A stretch of DNA of 64,000 nt from Sebaldella termitidis ATCC 33386 (GTDB lineage Bacteria > Fusobacteriota > Fusobacteriia > Fusobacteriales > Leptotrichiaceae): the NCBI RefSeq assembly GCF_000024405.1, contig NC_013517.1, positions 3,627,989 through 3,691,988 of the forward strand, written 5' to 3'. The notes below the pieces were generated by a model, which was not told the DNA's origin, made no database searches, and saw only the letters and a program-made list of their open reading frames with translations. A program made the translations under genes and the position numbers. Below are positions 51,438-60,069 of the stretch, piece after piece; positions within the stretch are counted from its first letter, which is position 1, and the number at the start of each line of letters is the position of its first letter.

Positions 51438-51875
51438 ATGAGAAAATTTTTAATTGCTTCCCATGCTTATTTGGCAAAGGGAATGTATAGTTCTTTGGAG
51501 CTTATTATGGGTAAACAGGAGCACATACATATATTATGTGCATATACTTCAGAGGAATTTGACATAAAACAGGAAATTCAAAAAATTTTACTTGATCTAT
51601 CTCGGGAAGATGAATTAATTATCCTGACAGATGTATTTGGCGGAAGTGTTAATAATGAATTTTTTGAAGTAATGGCAAAAAATCCGGATAATATATTTCT
51701 TGTATCTGGTGTAAATTTACCTTTAATTATGAATCTGATTTCCAGAAGCAAAGATGAGAAACCAACATCTGAAATCATAAATGAATCCATACAGGAAGCA
51801 ATTGATTCTATCTGTTTTTGCAACGAACTGACTGAGAACGAAAATGGAAATGTTGAAGAAGATGAAGAATTTTAG
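51438..51875 (+). CDS. PTS mannose-family EIIA component, 145 aa
   Basis: A cytoplasmic phosphocarrier of the ManX-A type. The phosphorylated histidine is 9 in FLIASHAYLAKGMYSSLEL. The LILTDVFGGSVNNEF segment (about 58-72) matches the DLxGGSP block of the family. The N-terminal and central parts are typical and the acidic C-terminus (ENENGNVEEDEEF) is an extra. It lies 25 bases after the SIS gene and 15 before EIIB, with GGAGAAGG before its start. It receives phosphate from HPr and passes it to EIIB. Confidence 0.9.
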   Translation: MRKFLIASHAYLAKGMYSSLELIMGKQEHIHILCAYTSEEFDIKQEIQKILLDLSREDELIILTDVFGGSVNNEFFEVMAKNPDNIFLVSGVNLPLIMNLISRSKDEKPTSEIINESIQEAIDSICFCNELTENENGNVEEDEEF

Positions 51876-51890
51876 AAGGAGGATGAAAAA

Positions 51891-52361
51891 ATGATATTGC
51901 TGACAAGAGTAGATTTTAGATTACTTCACGGACAAGTGGCTGTTTCATGGACTTCTGGTTTAGGCGCTGACTGTATATTAATTGCAAATGATCAAGCAGC
52001 AAATGACAAACTGCGTAAAACAACAATGAAGCTTGCCAAGCCGTCAGGAGTAAAACTGGTTATTAAGAGTATCGAAGATGCTGTTCAGGCATTAAACAGC
52101 GGTGTAACAGATAAATATAAGCTGTTTATTGTCGTAGAATCTGTTGAAGATGCTGCAAAACTGGTCAGAGCAGTTCCTGCTGTAAACAAGGTAAATTTAG
52201 GACTTATTAAGGCTAAAGAAGGAAGCCGTAATATTTCTAAATCAATAAACGTACTTCCTGAGGAAGAAATATTAATTCAGGAAATGCTGAAATCAAATGT
52301 AGAAGTGGAAATACGCCAAGTACCTAATGATATGAAAATCATGGCTGCTAATGTGTTATAA
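51891..52361 (+). CDS. PTS mannose-family EIIB component, 156 aa
   Basis: Opens with the family signature LLTRVDFRLLHGQVAVSWT, with phosphorylated His 13. ADCILIANDQAANDKLRKTT and the later VNLGLIKAKEGSRNISKSIN and LPEEEILIQEMLKSNVEVEI are typical of ManX/LevE-type EIIB. Full length. The ribosome binding site GAAGGAGG precedes the ATG. It phosphorylates the sugar as it passes through EIIC and EIID. Confidence 0.92.
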   Translation: MILLTRVDFRLLHGQVAVSWTSGLGADCILIANDQAANDKLRKTTMKLAKPSGVKLVIKSIEDAVQALNSGVTDKYKLFIVVESVEDAAKLVRAVPAVNKVNLGLIKAKEGSRNISKSINVLPEEEILIQEMLKSNVEVEIRQVPNDMKIMAANVL

Positions 52362-52377
52362 ACAAAGGAGGAAGTTT

Positions 52378-53157
52378 ATGGTAAAAGTATTTTTAATTTT
52401 TTTAATTGCTTGTTTTGGATATAGTGATTATTTTACAGGAAAATCACTGCAAACAAGACCTCTGGTATTAGGTCCTTTGGTAGGCTTAATTATGGGAGAT
52501 TTACAGGCAGGTTGTGTTATTGGTGCAACACTAGAACTTGCTATGATGGGAGCAGTAGGTGTTGGAGCAGCACTGCCTCCTGAAGTAGTATCCGGCGGTA
52601 TTCTTGGAACTGCATTTGCAATTGCAGGTCATAAAGATGCAGGGATGGCTATTGCTTTAGGATTACCTATTGCCATGCTTGTTATGTTACTTCGTAATTT
52701 TTTATTTATTGTGGTTGTTCCGTTGTTTGCTAACCGGGCAGATAAATATGCAGAAGCCGGAGATATAAAAGGAGTATCAAGAATGCATTGGTTTGGAGGT
52801 ATTTTTGGTATGTATCTTCCGCTCGCTCTTCTTGTTGCTGTTTCTTATTATCTTGGCATCAGTGTTATGGAACAGGTGCTTAATACAATTCCTCAATTTG
52901 TACAGGATGGTCTGAGCATCTCAGCAGGAATTCTTCCGGCACTAGGATTTGCTATTCTTCTCCGAATGATTCTGAATAAGAAAATTGCGGCATTCCTGGT
53001 TATTGGTTTTTTGCTCACTGCTTATATGAATCTCCCTGTTCTCGGAGTAGCTATCATGGCAATATGTATTATTATGCTGATCTCTTACGGAAATCTTGGA
53101 AATAAAACCGGTATTATTAGTGCTGGAGAAATGGAGGCGGAAGATGATGACTTCTAA
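52378..53157 (+). CDS. PTS mannose-family EIIC component, 259 aa
   Basis: A membrane subunit of the mannose/sorbose class (ManY/AgaW-type) with about seven hydrophobic segments. It has the conserved LVLGPLVGLIMGDLQAGCVI and GATLELAMMGAVGVGAALPP (about 27-64). The ATG at 52378 with AAGGAGG 6 bases upstream is the start; the frame opens slightly earlier without a signal. It overlaps the EIID gene by 14 bases. Together with EIID it forms the sugar channel. Confidence 0.92.
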   Translation: MVKVFLIFLIACFGYSDYFTGKSLQTRPLVLGPLVGLIMGDLQAGCVIGATLELAMMGAVGVGAALPPEVVSGGILGTAFAIAGHKDAGMAIALGLPIAMLVMLLRNFLFIVVVPLFANRADKYAEAGDIKGVSRMHWFGGIFGMYLPLALLVAVSYYLGISVMEQVLNTIPQFVQDGLSISAGILPALGFAILLRMILNKKIAAFLVIGFLLTAYMNLPVLGVAIMAICIIMLISYGNLGNKTGIISAGEMEAEDDDF

Positions 53158-53995
53158 TACACAAAATATAAAACCTAATATAGAGGAAACAGCTGTAATC
53201 ACAAAAAAGGACTTAAGAAAAGTCTTCTGGAAATCTCTTCCTTTTGAAATTTCTTGGAATTATGTACGGCAGGATCATATGGGCTTTGCCTATTCCATGA
53301 CTCCAATCCTTGAAAAATTATATAATACAAAAGAAGAAAAGGCAGAAGCCCTGAAACGTCACATGGAATTTTTTAATATTACTGTATATTTTTCAACATT
53401 AGTTTTAGGAATTGTAACTGCAATGGAGGAAAGACGTGCAAAGGATCCTGATTTTGACACAGCTTCAATTAATAATGTCAAGGTCAGTCTGATGGGGCCG
53501 CTGTCCGGAATCGGCGATTCTATATTTCTTGGAACGTTAAGAATTATTACTGCAGGTATCGGTGCATCACTGGCAATGAATGGGAGTATTTTAGGTGCGG
53601 TTGTCTTCTTGCTTCTTTACAATATTCCGGCCTTCGCTGTCCGATATATAGGAATGATGAAAGGCTACCAAGTGGGAACAGATTTATTGGATAAAATACA
53701 GAAATCCGGTTTAATGGATAAAGTTAGTAAAATGACTGGAATACTTGGTTTAATGACAATAGGTTCTATGATAGCTACAATGGTTACTGTGCATGTACCT
53801 CTAAAATTCGGTTCAGGAGATGCAGTAACAACATTACAGTCAATTTTAGATTCTATCATGCCATGTTTTCTGCCTGTCTGTGTAACAAGTGTAATTTATT
53901 GGCTGTTAGGAAAAAATCTCAAAACTACAAGTATCTTACTCGGAATTATTACAGTATCTATTCTATGTGCCTTCTTCAATATTCTTACTGTATAA
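53144..53995 (+). CDS. PTS mannose-family EIID component, 283 aa
   Basis: A membrane subunit paired with EIIC. It has a cytoplasmic N-terminal half with VFWKSLPFEISWNYVRQDHM and MTPILEKLYNTKEEKAEALK. VSLMGPLSGIGDSIFLGTLR is the EIID hallmark, and C-terminal membrane helices follow (about 205-283). Of two adjacent ATGs (53144, 53147) the first has GGAGG 6 bases upstream; the site lies within the end of the EIIC gene. Last gene of the PTS operon. The next structure is the inverted-repeat element at 54137-54262, whose ends could also stop transcription. Confidence 0.92.
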   Translation: MMTSNTQNIKPNIEETAVITKKDLRKVFWKSLPFEISWNYVRQDHMGFAYSMTPILEKLYNTKEEKAEALKRHMEFFNITVYFSTLVLGIVTAMEERRAKDPDFDTASINNVKVSLMGPLSGIGDSIFLGTLRIITAGIGASLAMNGSILGAVVFLLLYNIPAFAVRYIGMMKGYQVGTDLLDKIQKSGLMDKVSKMTGILGLMTIGSMIATMVTVHVPLKFGSGDAVTTLQSILDSIMPCFLPVCVTSVIYWLLGKNLKTTSILLGIITVSILCAFFNILTV

Positions 53996-54136
53996 TTTAG
54001 AAGCTCTCCAAACTGCTCTGTTTAATATACAGAACCTCAGCATAAAGATCTGGAAGATTTACTAAAATTACATGTTAAAAACTTCTTCTTCAGCATTCAA
54101 AATTTATATCAAATAGTATGCCAAGGGCAGTAATAT

Positions 54137-54262
54137 AAAAGGGGCTGTATCAAAATAGAAATATTTAGAAATTAGTGACAAGATATTGATAAATTTATTT
54201 TTATAATCAGCATATCTTATACTAACATAAAAAAATATATCTATTTTGATACAGCCCCTTTT
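54137..54262. mobile_element. MITE-like element with 22-bp terminal inverted repeats
   Basis: The arms 54137-54158 and 54241-54262 are perfectly complementary (core GGGGCTGTATCAAAATAG) and enclose about 80 bases of AT-rich DNA without a reading frame. GGGGCTGT-type ends are familiar from IS1182-like insertion sequences, so this may be a non-autonomous derivative. Short TATA copies flank it, possibly a target duplication. The preceding stretch 53996-54136 holds no gene. An alternative is an unusually long terminator for the convergent PTS and MATE genes; it may serve as both. Confidence 0.55.
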
Positions 54263-54303
54263 TATAATTACTTATTTTTTTAGAAATAGCTGCATACATT
54301 TTA

Positions 54304-55651
54304 TTACCGTTTTGTCAGATTCTGTGCCCATGTATATTTCCTGTAATACCAGAAAACAATTGGTATTTTGATACACTCATCAAGACATAAGATAAAATAA
54401 ACTGCAAGTACCGGAAGTTTAAAGTAAAATGCTGCTGATAATGCAGCAGGCATTACAATCAGCCACAGCACTACCCCATCACAAATACACCCGAATTTTG
54501 ATTTTCCTCCTGCACAGAATATACCGCCGATTACCATATTATTAATAGAACCTGCTATCATATAGTAGCTGCAAATCAAAAGCATTCCAGAAAGATATCC
54601 GGTTGCAGTTTCTGTGAGACCGGAAAACTTTAAAATCAGGGGACGCATTAAAATTAAAAGTATGCAGGTAACTACACCTATGATACCCGCTAATTTTACA
54701 GAATGTTTTGCCAGTCCGATATTATTCTTCCCTAATTCATTTCCCACCAAAATCACACCTGCAGTACCAAGACCTTTAGATACACAGGCAAGAGTATTCC
54801 GCACAATATTCACAAGAGAGCTGGCTGCTACAGCATCATTGCCTAGATGTCCTATAATTGCTGAAAAAATCGTCACTCCCCCGCCCCAGAAAAAATAGTT
54901 GCCGACAATCGGCAGGGTATATCGATTAAAATCTTTTTGAATTGTTTTATCTGTATGAAAAAGATAAGACACCTTGATTTTTATACTATTTTGTTTTATA
55001 GATTCACTTAATGTCCATACCAGCTGAATACACACAGCTAATACAGTTGCTATGGCAGCACCCGGAATTCCCATACCCGGAATTCCGAATATTCCAAATA
55101 TAAAAATCACATTGAATATGATATTCAATATCATTGAAGAAGAACCAATCAGCGTACTTTTGGCTGTTTTTCATAATACAGAGATACATCTGTGACAGTC
55201 CGAGAGGTACATACGAAAATCCTACAATCTGGAGGTACTCTGCCCCCCGTTCAATTAATGCCGGCTCATTCGTCAGCATCCCCATAATCTGTTCCGGAAA
55301 AACAAAAGTACATATTAAAAATATGGTCACTACAATTATTACATATTTTACAGCCAGCGCAAGAATCATTTCAACTGTATTCCGTTCTCCTTTCCCCCAA
55401 TATTGTGCTGCCAGTATTGTTGTTCCCTGTACCAGAACAGTTATGCATAAATTCAAAATGAAAGTTATCTGCCCAGCCAAAGAAACTGCTGCTAATGCTT
55501 CCTGTTCCAAAAATCCAAGCATTACCGCATCAGAAGCACTTACCATAGCTGTCATAAAATTTTGAAATGCTATGGGAATAACCATCGCAGCCAAGGTACG
55601 GTTAAATTTCTGCTGTTGTTTCTGGGTTACCTCCAGTATATTCTCATTCAC
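54304..55651 (-). pseudogene. MATE-family multidrug efflux gene with a frameshift
   Basis: Two overlapping minus-strand frames together make one MATE transporter of about 445 residues. The N-terminal part (55651 to about 55162) has IPIAFQNFMTAMVSASDAVM and ILAAQYWGKGERNTVEMILA, ending YLCIMKNSQK. The rest (from about 55158 to 54304) has MILNIIFNVIFIFGIFGIPG, ASSLVNIVRNTLACVSKGLG and the remaining helices. The join falls at an AAAA run (rc of 55158-55161); one more A would restore the normal NSQKSTLIGSSSMILN. This is a recent one-base loss or a sequencing error; all other parts look intact. It would export cations or drugs in exchange for Na+ or H+. Divergent from a LysR regulator. Confidence 0.85.
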
Positions 55652-55811
55652 GTTAATTCTCCTCTTTTATAAAATTTTATATTAAGTAGTAAATCTGCCT
55701 TTTGATAAACATCCTCATTTTTTTCCACTCTGCTGTCTCTGTCTTTATTATATTTATTGTAATCTTCCTTTATCAAAATAGCAAATACCTAATTCAAAAA
55801 CCATATTTTGC

Positions 55812-55858
55812 TTTACAGGCATATTAGAGAATTGTATAATAGAAACAAAGTATATACT
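55812..55858 (+). promoter_or_regulatory. Promoter of the LysR gene with downstream palindrome
   Basis: TTTACA (55812-55817), 17 bases, TATAAT (55835-55840). A perfect 10-bp palindrome AGTATATACT follows at 55849-55858, near the expected transcription start, and could be the autoregulatory site. Confidence 0.65.
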
Positions 55859-55878
55859 ATTTTGCAGGAGGTTTATAA

Positions 55879-56772
55879 ATGGAAATACGGGTTCTTCGTT
55901 ATTTTTTAGCTATAGCCAGAGAAGGAAGCATCACAAATGCTGCTAATTTTCTTCATGTAACACAGCCTACGCTATCTCGTCAAATCAAAGACTTAGAAGA
56001 TGAGCTGGGAAAAAAACTGTTTGTCCGCGGCAGCCATAATATGTCACTTACCAGAGAGGGAATTATATTTTACAAAAGAGCAGAGGAAATCATATCTATG
56101 GTGGATAAAACCGAAGCTGAATTTAAAACTATGGAAGATTCAATTGCAGGAGACATTTATATTGGCGGCGGAGAGACCGAGGCTATAAAACTAATTGCAG
56201 AAGTTATCAGTGAATTACGGGAAAACTACCCAAACATACACTATCATCTTTACAGCGGCAATGCATTTGATGTAACAGAGCGAATTGACTGCGGATTATT
56301 AGACTTCGGAATTCTTATCCAGCCGGCAGATATTTCTAAATATGATTATATTCATATTCCGGCAAAAGATACATGGGGTGTTGTTATGAGAAAGGACAGT
56401 CATTTAGCAGAAAAAAAATTTGTTACAAAATATGATTTATTAAAATTGCCGTTGATATGCTCCAGACAGGCTGTATCAGACAGCAGCACAGGAAATGAAT
56501 TTGCTGATTGGTTTGGCAGAGATTTTAAAAAGCTGGATATTGTAACTACCTTCAATCTTATTTATAACGCCGCTATTATGGTAGAAGCCGGAATTGGATA
56601 TGCTATCACAATTGATAAAATTGCCAACACAACAGTAGGCAGCAACCTTTGTTTTCGCCCGCTGGAACCAAAATTAAACTCCGATCTGGATATAATTTGG
56701 AAGAAACATCAGGTATTTTCTTCTGCGGCTGAACTATTTTTAAAAAGAATTATGACACATTTTCAGAAATAA
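55879..56772 (+). CDS. LysR-family transcriptional regulator, 297 aa
   Basis: An N-terminal LysR helix-turn-helix (about 1-60: MEIRVLRYFLAIAREGSITN, VTQPTLSRQIKDLEDELG, LFVRGSHNMSLTREG). A coiled linker and a substrate-binding-like effector domain (about 88-297: GDIYIGGGETEAIKLIAEVI, DFGILIQPAD) follow. It is transcribed divergently from the MATE gene, which it may control; the effector is unknown. The ribosome binding site AGGAGG lies 8 bases before ATG. With the frameshift in MATE its target may now be inactive. Confidence 0.92.
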   Translation: MEIRVLRYFLAIAREGSITNAANFLHVTQPTLSRQIKDLEDELGKKLFVRGSHNMSLTREGIIFYKRAEEIISMVDKTEAEFKTMEDSIAGDIYIGGGETEAIKLIAEVISELRENYPNIHYHLYSGNAFDVTERIDCGLLDFGILIQPADISKYDYIHIPAKDTWGVVMRKDSHLAEKKFVTKYDLLKLPLICSRQAVSDSSTGNEFADWFGRDFKKLDIVTTFNLIYNAAIMVEAGIGYAITIDKIANTTVGSNLCFRPLEPKLNSDLDIIWKKHQVFSSAAELFLKRIMTHFQK

Positions 56773-56819
56773 AAATAGTATATTTCACTATATCAAAAGA
56801 GAATAATTTTGCAAATAAA

Positions 56820-56858
56820 AAAACACCTTTTTTATTTTTAATATCAGGTGTTTTCTAT
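56820..56858 (+). terminator. Bidirectional terminator between LysR and IclR genes
   Basis: AAAACACCT (56820-56828) and AGGTGTTTT (56846-56854) form a 9-bp stem between convergent genes, with A- and T-rich flanks on both sides. Confidence 0.7.
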
Positions 56859-56884
56859 TTTATTTATCATTCATAGTAAACTTA

Positions 56885-57637
56885 TCAAAAAGAAAATAAT
56901 CTGTTTTCAGTCAGTTTTTTATGTTTGTTCATTATTTCCAAAATGGGCTTTAAGTCCGCCTGTTCCAAAGTATAAGCGGGAAAAGTCACACTAAAAGCTG
57001 CAAACATTTTATTTTGCTGGTAAAGCGGTAAAGCGACACAGCCGGCATACATATTTGCTTCTCTTAATTCAAGTGCATAATGATCGTTTCTGATTTTATT
57101 TAAGTTGTCAATAAGAGTATCTATATCGCCCACTGAATATTCAGTTAGCTTTTGAAAAGTATAGTCTTTATACAGCTCTTTTATTTCTTCATTCGAATAC
57201 TGGCTTAAAAGCATTTTGCCCACAGAAGTACAATGTGCAGGAAGCCGTAAACCTACATTATACATCAATGACAATTCGTTATTGACTTCATATTTTGATA
57301 AATAAACAATGCTTTTATTGTCAATAATTCCGACATGACAGGTTTGATTTATCTCCTGACTTAGTTCCTTGGTCAAAATCGAAAGTACCTGTGATAAGTC
57401 AATATTACCTATACATACAGCACAAAGCTTTACAAATTCAATTCCTGCATAATATTTTTTTGCCTCTTCATCATACATTATGTAGTCATTTTCCAAAAAT
57501 TCTTTTATTAGACTAAACACAGAGCTTTTAGGTGCTTCCAAAGCATTTTGTATTTCCGTAAAAGTTAGTCCGCTTCTGTTATTGGCTAAAAATTCAAGGA
57601 ATCTAAAAGTTCTATTTGCCGATTTTACTTTTGACAT
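56885..57637 (-). CDS. IclR-family transcriptional regulator, 250 aa
   Basis: An N-terminal winged helix (about 5-65: SANRTFRFLEFLANNRSGLT, EIQNALEAPKSSVFSLIKEF) is followed by an IclR effector domain (about 75-245) with GIIDNKSIVYLSKYEV, LRLPAHCTSVGKMLLSQYSN and GCVALPLYQQNKMFAAFSVT. The start at 57637 has GGAG 6 bases upstream; the frame is open 10 codons further. It is transcribed away from the RhaT-like/deoxysugar operon and is the likely regulator of it. GTTC/GAAC half-sites stand at that operon's promoter. The effector is probably a sugar acid or intermediate of the pathway. Confidence 0.9.
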   Translation of the reverse strand: MSKVKSANRTFRFLEFLANNRSGLTFTEIQNALEAPKSSVFSLIKEFLENDYIMYDEEAKKYYAGIEFVKLCAVCIGNIDLSQVLSILTKELSQEINQTCHVGIIDNKSIVYLSKYEVNNELSLMYNVGLRLPAHCTSVGKMLLSQYSNEEIKELYKDYTFQKLTEYSVGDIDTLIDNLNKIRNDHYALELREANMYAGCVALPLYQQNKMFAAFSVTFPAYTLEQADLKPILEIMNKHKKLTENRLFSF

Positions 57638-57756
57638 ATCAATCTCCATTATAACTTTATAATACACTATTAATACTGAATAGATAGTGACAGTATAACA
57701 TACATTTTTAATATTTCAAAATATAAGCTTATTATTGAAAAAATAAAAAAATTATA

Positions 57757-57784
57757 TTGACAAATAAATTTTTTAGGGTACAAT
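57757..57784 (+). promoter_or_regulatory. Promoter of the deoxysugar-type operon
   Basis: TTGACA (57757-57762), 16 bases, TACAAT (57779-57784). The leader to the first gene is about 135 bases. Confidence 0.65.
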
Positions 57785-57795
57785 CAAATTGATTA

Positions 57796-57831
57796 GTTCA
57801 TAAATAGAACCTATAGTTCTCAAATGTGAAC
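57796..57831. promoter_or_regulatory. Candidate IclR operator cluster
   Basis: Alternating half-sites GTTC (57796-57799), GAAC (57807-57810), GTTC (57816-57819) and GAAC (57828-57831) make three overlapping inverted pairs just past the -10 box. IclR-family dimers or tetramers often bind such clustered sites. Confidence 0.45.
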
Positions 57832-57925
57832 AAAATTGTTTCAGCATCTATAAAATAATATGGCCGTATTATATAAGTAAAAAAGTAAAAAAATTTTCTA
57901 ATTTTTGTCATAGGAGGAACAGAAA

Positions 57926-58927
57926 ATGTTTATTTATGGTTTTGGAGTATTATTATTGGCATGTCTATTCCAAGGAAGCTTTGGAATTTGTTTTAAAAAA
58001 TATCAGCCGTTTTCATGGGAAGCTTTTTGGGCATTATTTTCTATTATAGGGGTTTTATTTATTCCACACATGTGGGCATACATAGAAGTTCCGAATTATA
58101 TGGAGTATATTTTACAAACACCGGCTCATGTATTATTTATAGGAGCACTGGCAGGCTTTTTCTGGGGAATCAGCGCTATTTGGTACAGCAGAGCTATTGA
58201 CACTATCGGTGTCTCGCTGACTTCCGGAATCAATGTCGGTGCTTCGACTATTTTAGGAAGCTTAATTCCAATGGTTATATTAAAAACTGTACCTGCCGCA
58301 AATGTTCTGATGGTATTACTGACTGGTCAGGCGATTATGCTATTAGGGGTCGGTGCATTAACTAAAGCAGGCTTAATGAAAGGCTCTGCTGATTCTGCCG
58401 GTAAAGGTTCGTCTTCTGCCATGAAAGCCGGTATTATTCTTGCTCTTATTTCCGGTTTAGGAAGTGCCTCTTTAAATATAGCCTATTCTTATACACAAGT
58501 TCCGGTGCAAAATGCAATTGCCGACGGAATTCCGGCAATCAGTGCAAGTCTGATTTCATGGCCTGTTGTATTTTTCGGCGGGTTTCTGGCTAACTTCTTT
58601 TTTGCCCTATCAAAATTAATCAAAAACAAAACATATAATAACTATTTTGAAAAAGGCTGCGGAATCGCTTATGCAAAAGTTATACTTACTTCTTTTGTAT
58701 GGTTTGCGGCACTTGCAATTTATGGTAAAGCATCATCAATGCTGGGACCTTTAGGACCTGTTGTCGGCTGGATATCATTTAACGGTATTGCACTTGTAAT
58801 AGCTAATTCATGGGGTTTAAAGGACGGAGAATGGAAGGGTTATCCGGAGGCTAAAAAAGTTATGCTTATCGGTAACGGTATATTGATTCTGTCATTTATT
58901 GTACTTGGTATAGCTAACGGCATGTAA
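57926..58927 (+). CDS. RhaT-like sugar permease (L-rhamnose/H+ symporter family), 333 aa
   Basis: An integral membrane protein with about ten helices of the drug/metabolite-transporter fold. The sequence pattern matches RhaT: an N-terminal ACLFQGSFGICFKKYQPFSW with WEAFWALFSIIGVLFIPHMW, GALAGFFWGISAIWYSRAID (about 73-92), GINVGASTILGSLIPMV, and repeated-half symmetry around ALISGLGSASLNIAYSYTQ. Length is close to RhaT. First gene of an operon with a mutarotase and sugar-acid type enzymes, which supports a 6-deoxy-sugar or similar substrate. The exact sugar is not fixed by sequence. The ribosome binding site is AGGAGG. Confidence 0.8.
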   Translation: MFIYGFGVLLLACLFQGSFGICFKKYQPFSWEAFWALFSIIGVLFIPHMWAYIEVPNYMEYILQTPAHVLFIGALAGFFWGISAIWYSRAIDTIGVSLTSGINVGASTILGSLIPMVILKTVPAANVLMVLLTGQAIMLLGVGALTKAGLMKGSADSAGKGSSSAMKAGIILALISGLGSASLNIAYSYTQVPVQNAIADGIPAISASLISWPVVFFGGFLANFFFALSKLIKNKTYNNYFEKGCGIAYAKVILTSFVWFAALAIYGKASSMLGPLGPVVGWISFNGIALVIANSWGLKDGEWKGYPEAKKVMLIGNGILILSFIVLGIANGM

Positions 58928-58973
58928 ATTAAAATAAATATTTTATAATTGTATATTCTAGGAGGTTTAAGAA

Positions 58974-60050
58974 ATGGTAAAAAATGTATCTGAAATGACT
59001 TACGCACCTGTTACACCTGATAATGCAAAAAATATTGTTATAATCGGAGCAGGCGGGATTGTATCAGGAACTCATCTGCCGGCATATAAAATTGCTGACT
59101 ATCCTGTTAAAGCTATTTATGATATTGATTTTGAAAAAGCTAAAAAAGTGGCACAGGAAAATGATATTCCCAATGTCTTTGAAACGCTGGAAGAAATTAT
59201 TGATTTCGGTGTAAAAAATGATGCAGTATTTGATATAGCTGTTCCGGCTTCTGTCTTAGGAGATATCCTTGAAAACATTCCGGAAGGTTCTGCTGTATTA
59301 ATGCAGAAACCTATGGGTGAAAATATTGAACAAGCTGACAGAATCATGAAAATATGCAGAGAAAAAAAATTAACAGCAGGTGTTAATTTTCAATTGCGTC
59401 AAGCCCCTTATATGATTGCAGCCAGAAAGTTAATCGAAGACGGGGTTATCGGTGAAATAGTCGATATTGACTGGAGAGTAGTCGAATTACATCCGTGGTA
59501 TTTGTGGAGCTTCTTATTCGGACTGCCTCGTATGGAAATATTATATCACAGTATTCATTATATCGATGCTATCCGAAGTATAATCGGAGATCCTGATAAA
59601 GTATTCAGCAAAACCATGCCGCATCCCAAAATGGAAAACCTCAGTCAGACAAGAACCTCTATCATTATGGATTATGGTAACACAATAAGAGTAAATTTAC
59701 ATATTAACCATTGCCACGATTATGCCCTCGACTATCAGGAAAGTACTTTAAAAATTGAAGGGCTAAAAGGTGCCATAAGAATAACCCTCGGATTAATTTT
59801 AGATTATCCTGCAGGACGTCCTGACAAGCTTGAGTATATTACTGATGACGGAAAAGGCTGGAGAGAAGTAGAAATTCAAGGTTCTTGGTTCCCAGAAGCA
59901 TTTATAGGTACAATGGGCGGACTTATGAAAAAAATAGAAGACCCTGATTATAACTACATGAATAGTATTGACGAAGCTTATAAGACTATGTGTGTCGTGG
60001 AATCCTGCTACGAATCAAATGAAATAGGCGGACTTAAAGTAAAATATTAA
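58974..60050 (+). CDS. Gfo/Idh/MocA-family oxidoreductase, 358 aa
   Basis: An NAD(P)-dependent sugar dehydrogenase-type protein. The Rossmann fold has IVIIGAGGIVSGTHLPAYKI (about 21-40) and YDIDFEKAKKVAQ. The nucleotide-ribose/catalytic motif is VLMQKPMGENIEQAD (about 104-118), with QKP where EKP is usual. The C-terminal substrate domain has the catalytic histidine region ILYHSIHYIDAIRSIIGDP (about 187-205). In this operon it would oxidise the imported sugar to a lactone, preceding the lactonase. It lies 46 bases after the permease, with AGGAGG upstream. Direction and substrate are inferred. Confidence 0.87.
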   Translation: MVKNVSEMTYAPVTPDNAKNIVIIGAGGIVSGTHLPAYKIADYPVKAIYDIDFEKAKKVAQENDIPNVFETLEEIIDFGVKNDAVFDIAVPASVLGDILENIPEGSAVLMQKPMGENIEQADRIMKICREKKLTAGVNFQLRQAPYMIAARKLIEDGVIGEIVDIDWRVVELHPWYLWSFLFGLPRMEILYHSIHYIDAIRSIIGDPDKVFSKTMPHPKMENLSQTRTSIIMDYGNTIRVNLHINHCHDYALDYQESTLKIEGLKGAIRITLGLILDYPAGRPDKLEYITDDGKGWREVEIQGSWFPEAFIGTMGGLMKKIEDPDYNYMNSIDEAYKTMCVVESCYESNEIGGLKVKY

Positions 60051-60069
60051 AGAAATAGGAGAAAACTAT

